The notes under the pieces were generated by a model. That model made no database searches and had not been told where the DNA came from. It was given only the letters and a program-made list of their open reading frames with translations. Below, in pieces: positions 63,703 to 64,000 of a stretch of DNA of 64,000 nucleotides. Both the position numbers and the translations under genes were made by a program. The DNA is from Auanema rhodensis (Eukaryota; Nematoda; Chromadorea; Rhabditida; Rhabditidae). Positions within the stretch are counted from its first letter, which is position 1. Each line of letters opens with the position of its first letter. The stretch lies in contig OZ059900.1 in NCBI GenBank assembly GCA_964057225.1, forward strand, positions 9,744,501 to 9,808,500. The letters run 5' to 3'.

Positions 63703-64000
63703 GAAAGCATCTGTAGTATACGAAGAATAACAGAGAGAATAAGGAAAAGGAAGAGAATGAAAGGAGAAACAATAAAAGATCTTCTCTTCCTTTTAAGGCT
63801 ATTCATTCATTCATTCGGTTTGTGTCTGAAGACACGGAATCATTCTAGAGCGGAAGCGTTGATGTACCTCAACGTTGTACTCTATTGCATTTTCTAGAAA
63901 TAGCAAAACAAAAGAATGAATTATAGCATCAAAGCGTCTTTAAATAAGACTTTTTTCTTTCATTTTCCCTATTTTTTTTCATAAAAGTTAGAACCAGCTA
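60425..64000. other. no gene seen; purine-rich tracts
   Basis: Several GA-rich tracts on the plus strand (60875-60900, 61857-61895, 61995-62040, 63640-63720) lie in AT-rich sequence. The open frames here follow these tracts. No supported gene. Confidence 0.45.

Noticed and set aside
33971-64000. piRNA (21U-RNA) cluster in the desert
   Set aside because: CTGTTTCA-type motifs were seen only a few times in the whole window on either strand, about what chance predicts for this base composition.
1-64000. tRNA, rRNA, spliced-leader or CRISPR features
   Set aside because: No B-box with a cloverleaf, no SL-like sequence and no regularly spaced short repeats were found by reading.

Overview
The window looks like nuclear DNA of a free-living nematode, most likely Caenorhabditis or a close relative. 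The evidence is the AT-rich intergenic sequence, introns of about 45-60 bp that start gt[a/t]a and end tttcag, a cuticle collagen with strong CCA proline codon use, a serpentine chemoreceptor-like gene, and clear homologues of TBCEL/COEL-1 and TMEM87. Gene models were assembled by eye from splice signals and reading-frame phase; no transcript or database evidence was available.

Left third (1-16.7 kb), all genes on the minus strand: a TBCEL/COEL-1-like tubulin cofactor (about 973-3441), a weak exon candidate near 4.7 kb, a TMEM87/GOST-family membrane protein (6319-9557), a small acidic nuclear-type protein (10283-10742), an ankyrin-like gene remnant (about 12.1-12.65 kb), and a 1022-residue disordered protein carrying a 273-bp (91-residue) tandem repeat (13380-16697).

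Middle (19.2-34 kb), a dynamic multigene cluster. A block of about 2.4 kb is present twice in direct orientation (about 19.24-21.62 and 28.01-30.52 kb). Each copy holds a two-gene pair: an unrecognised charged helical protein and an unrecognised secreted beta-rich protein. Between the copies lie two divergent relatives of the helical gene (23967-24513 minus, 25339-26019 plus), a decayed fifth relative (27140-27640), a complete cuticle collagen (22594-23642) and an inverted, truncated copy of that collagen's first exon (21994-22116). The helical family shares an unusual architecture: the first exon is only ATG or ATG plus three codons, and a phase-2 intron precedes a short last exon. This is the best candidate in the window for an undescribed system. 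It is followed by an acidic repeat protein (31003-31886 minus) and a 7TM chemoreceptor-like gene (32699-33970 plus).

Right half (34-64 kb): about 30 kb with no convincing multi-exon gene. It is rich in pyrimidine tracts on the plus strand to about 52 kb and in scattered purine tracts beyond 60 kb. A few exon-like islands (54.18, 55.16, 57.09 and 60.32 kb) suggest long-intron or upstream regulatory sequence of a plus-strand gene that continues to the right.
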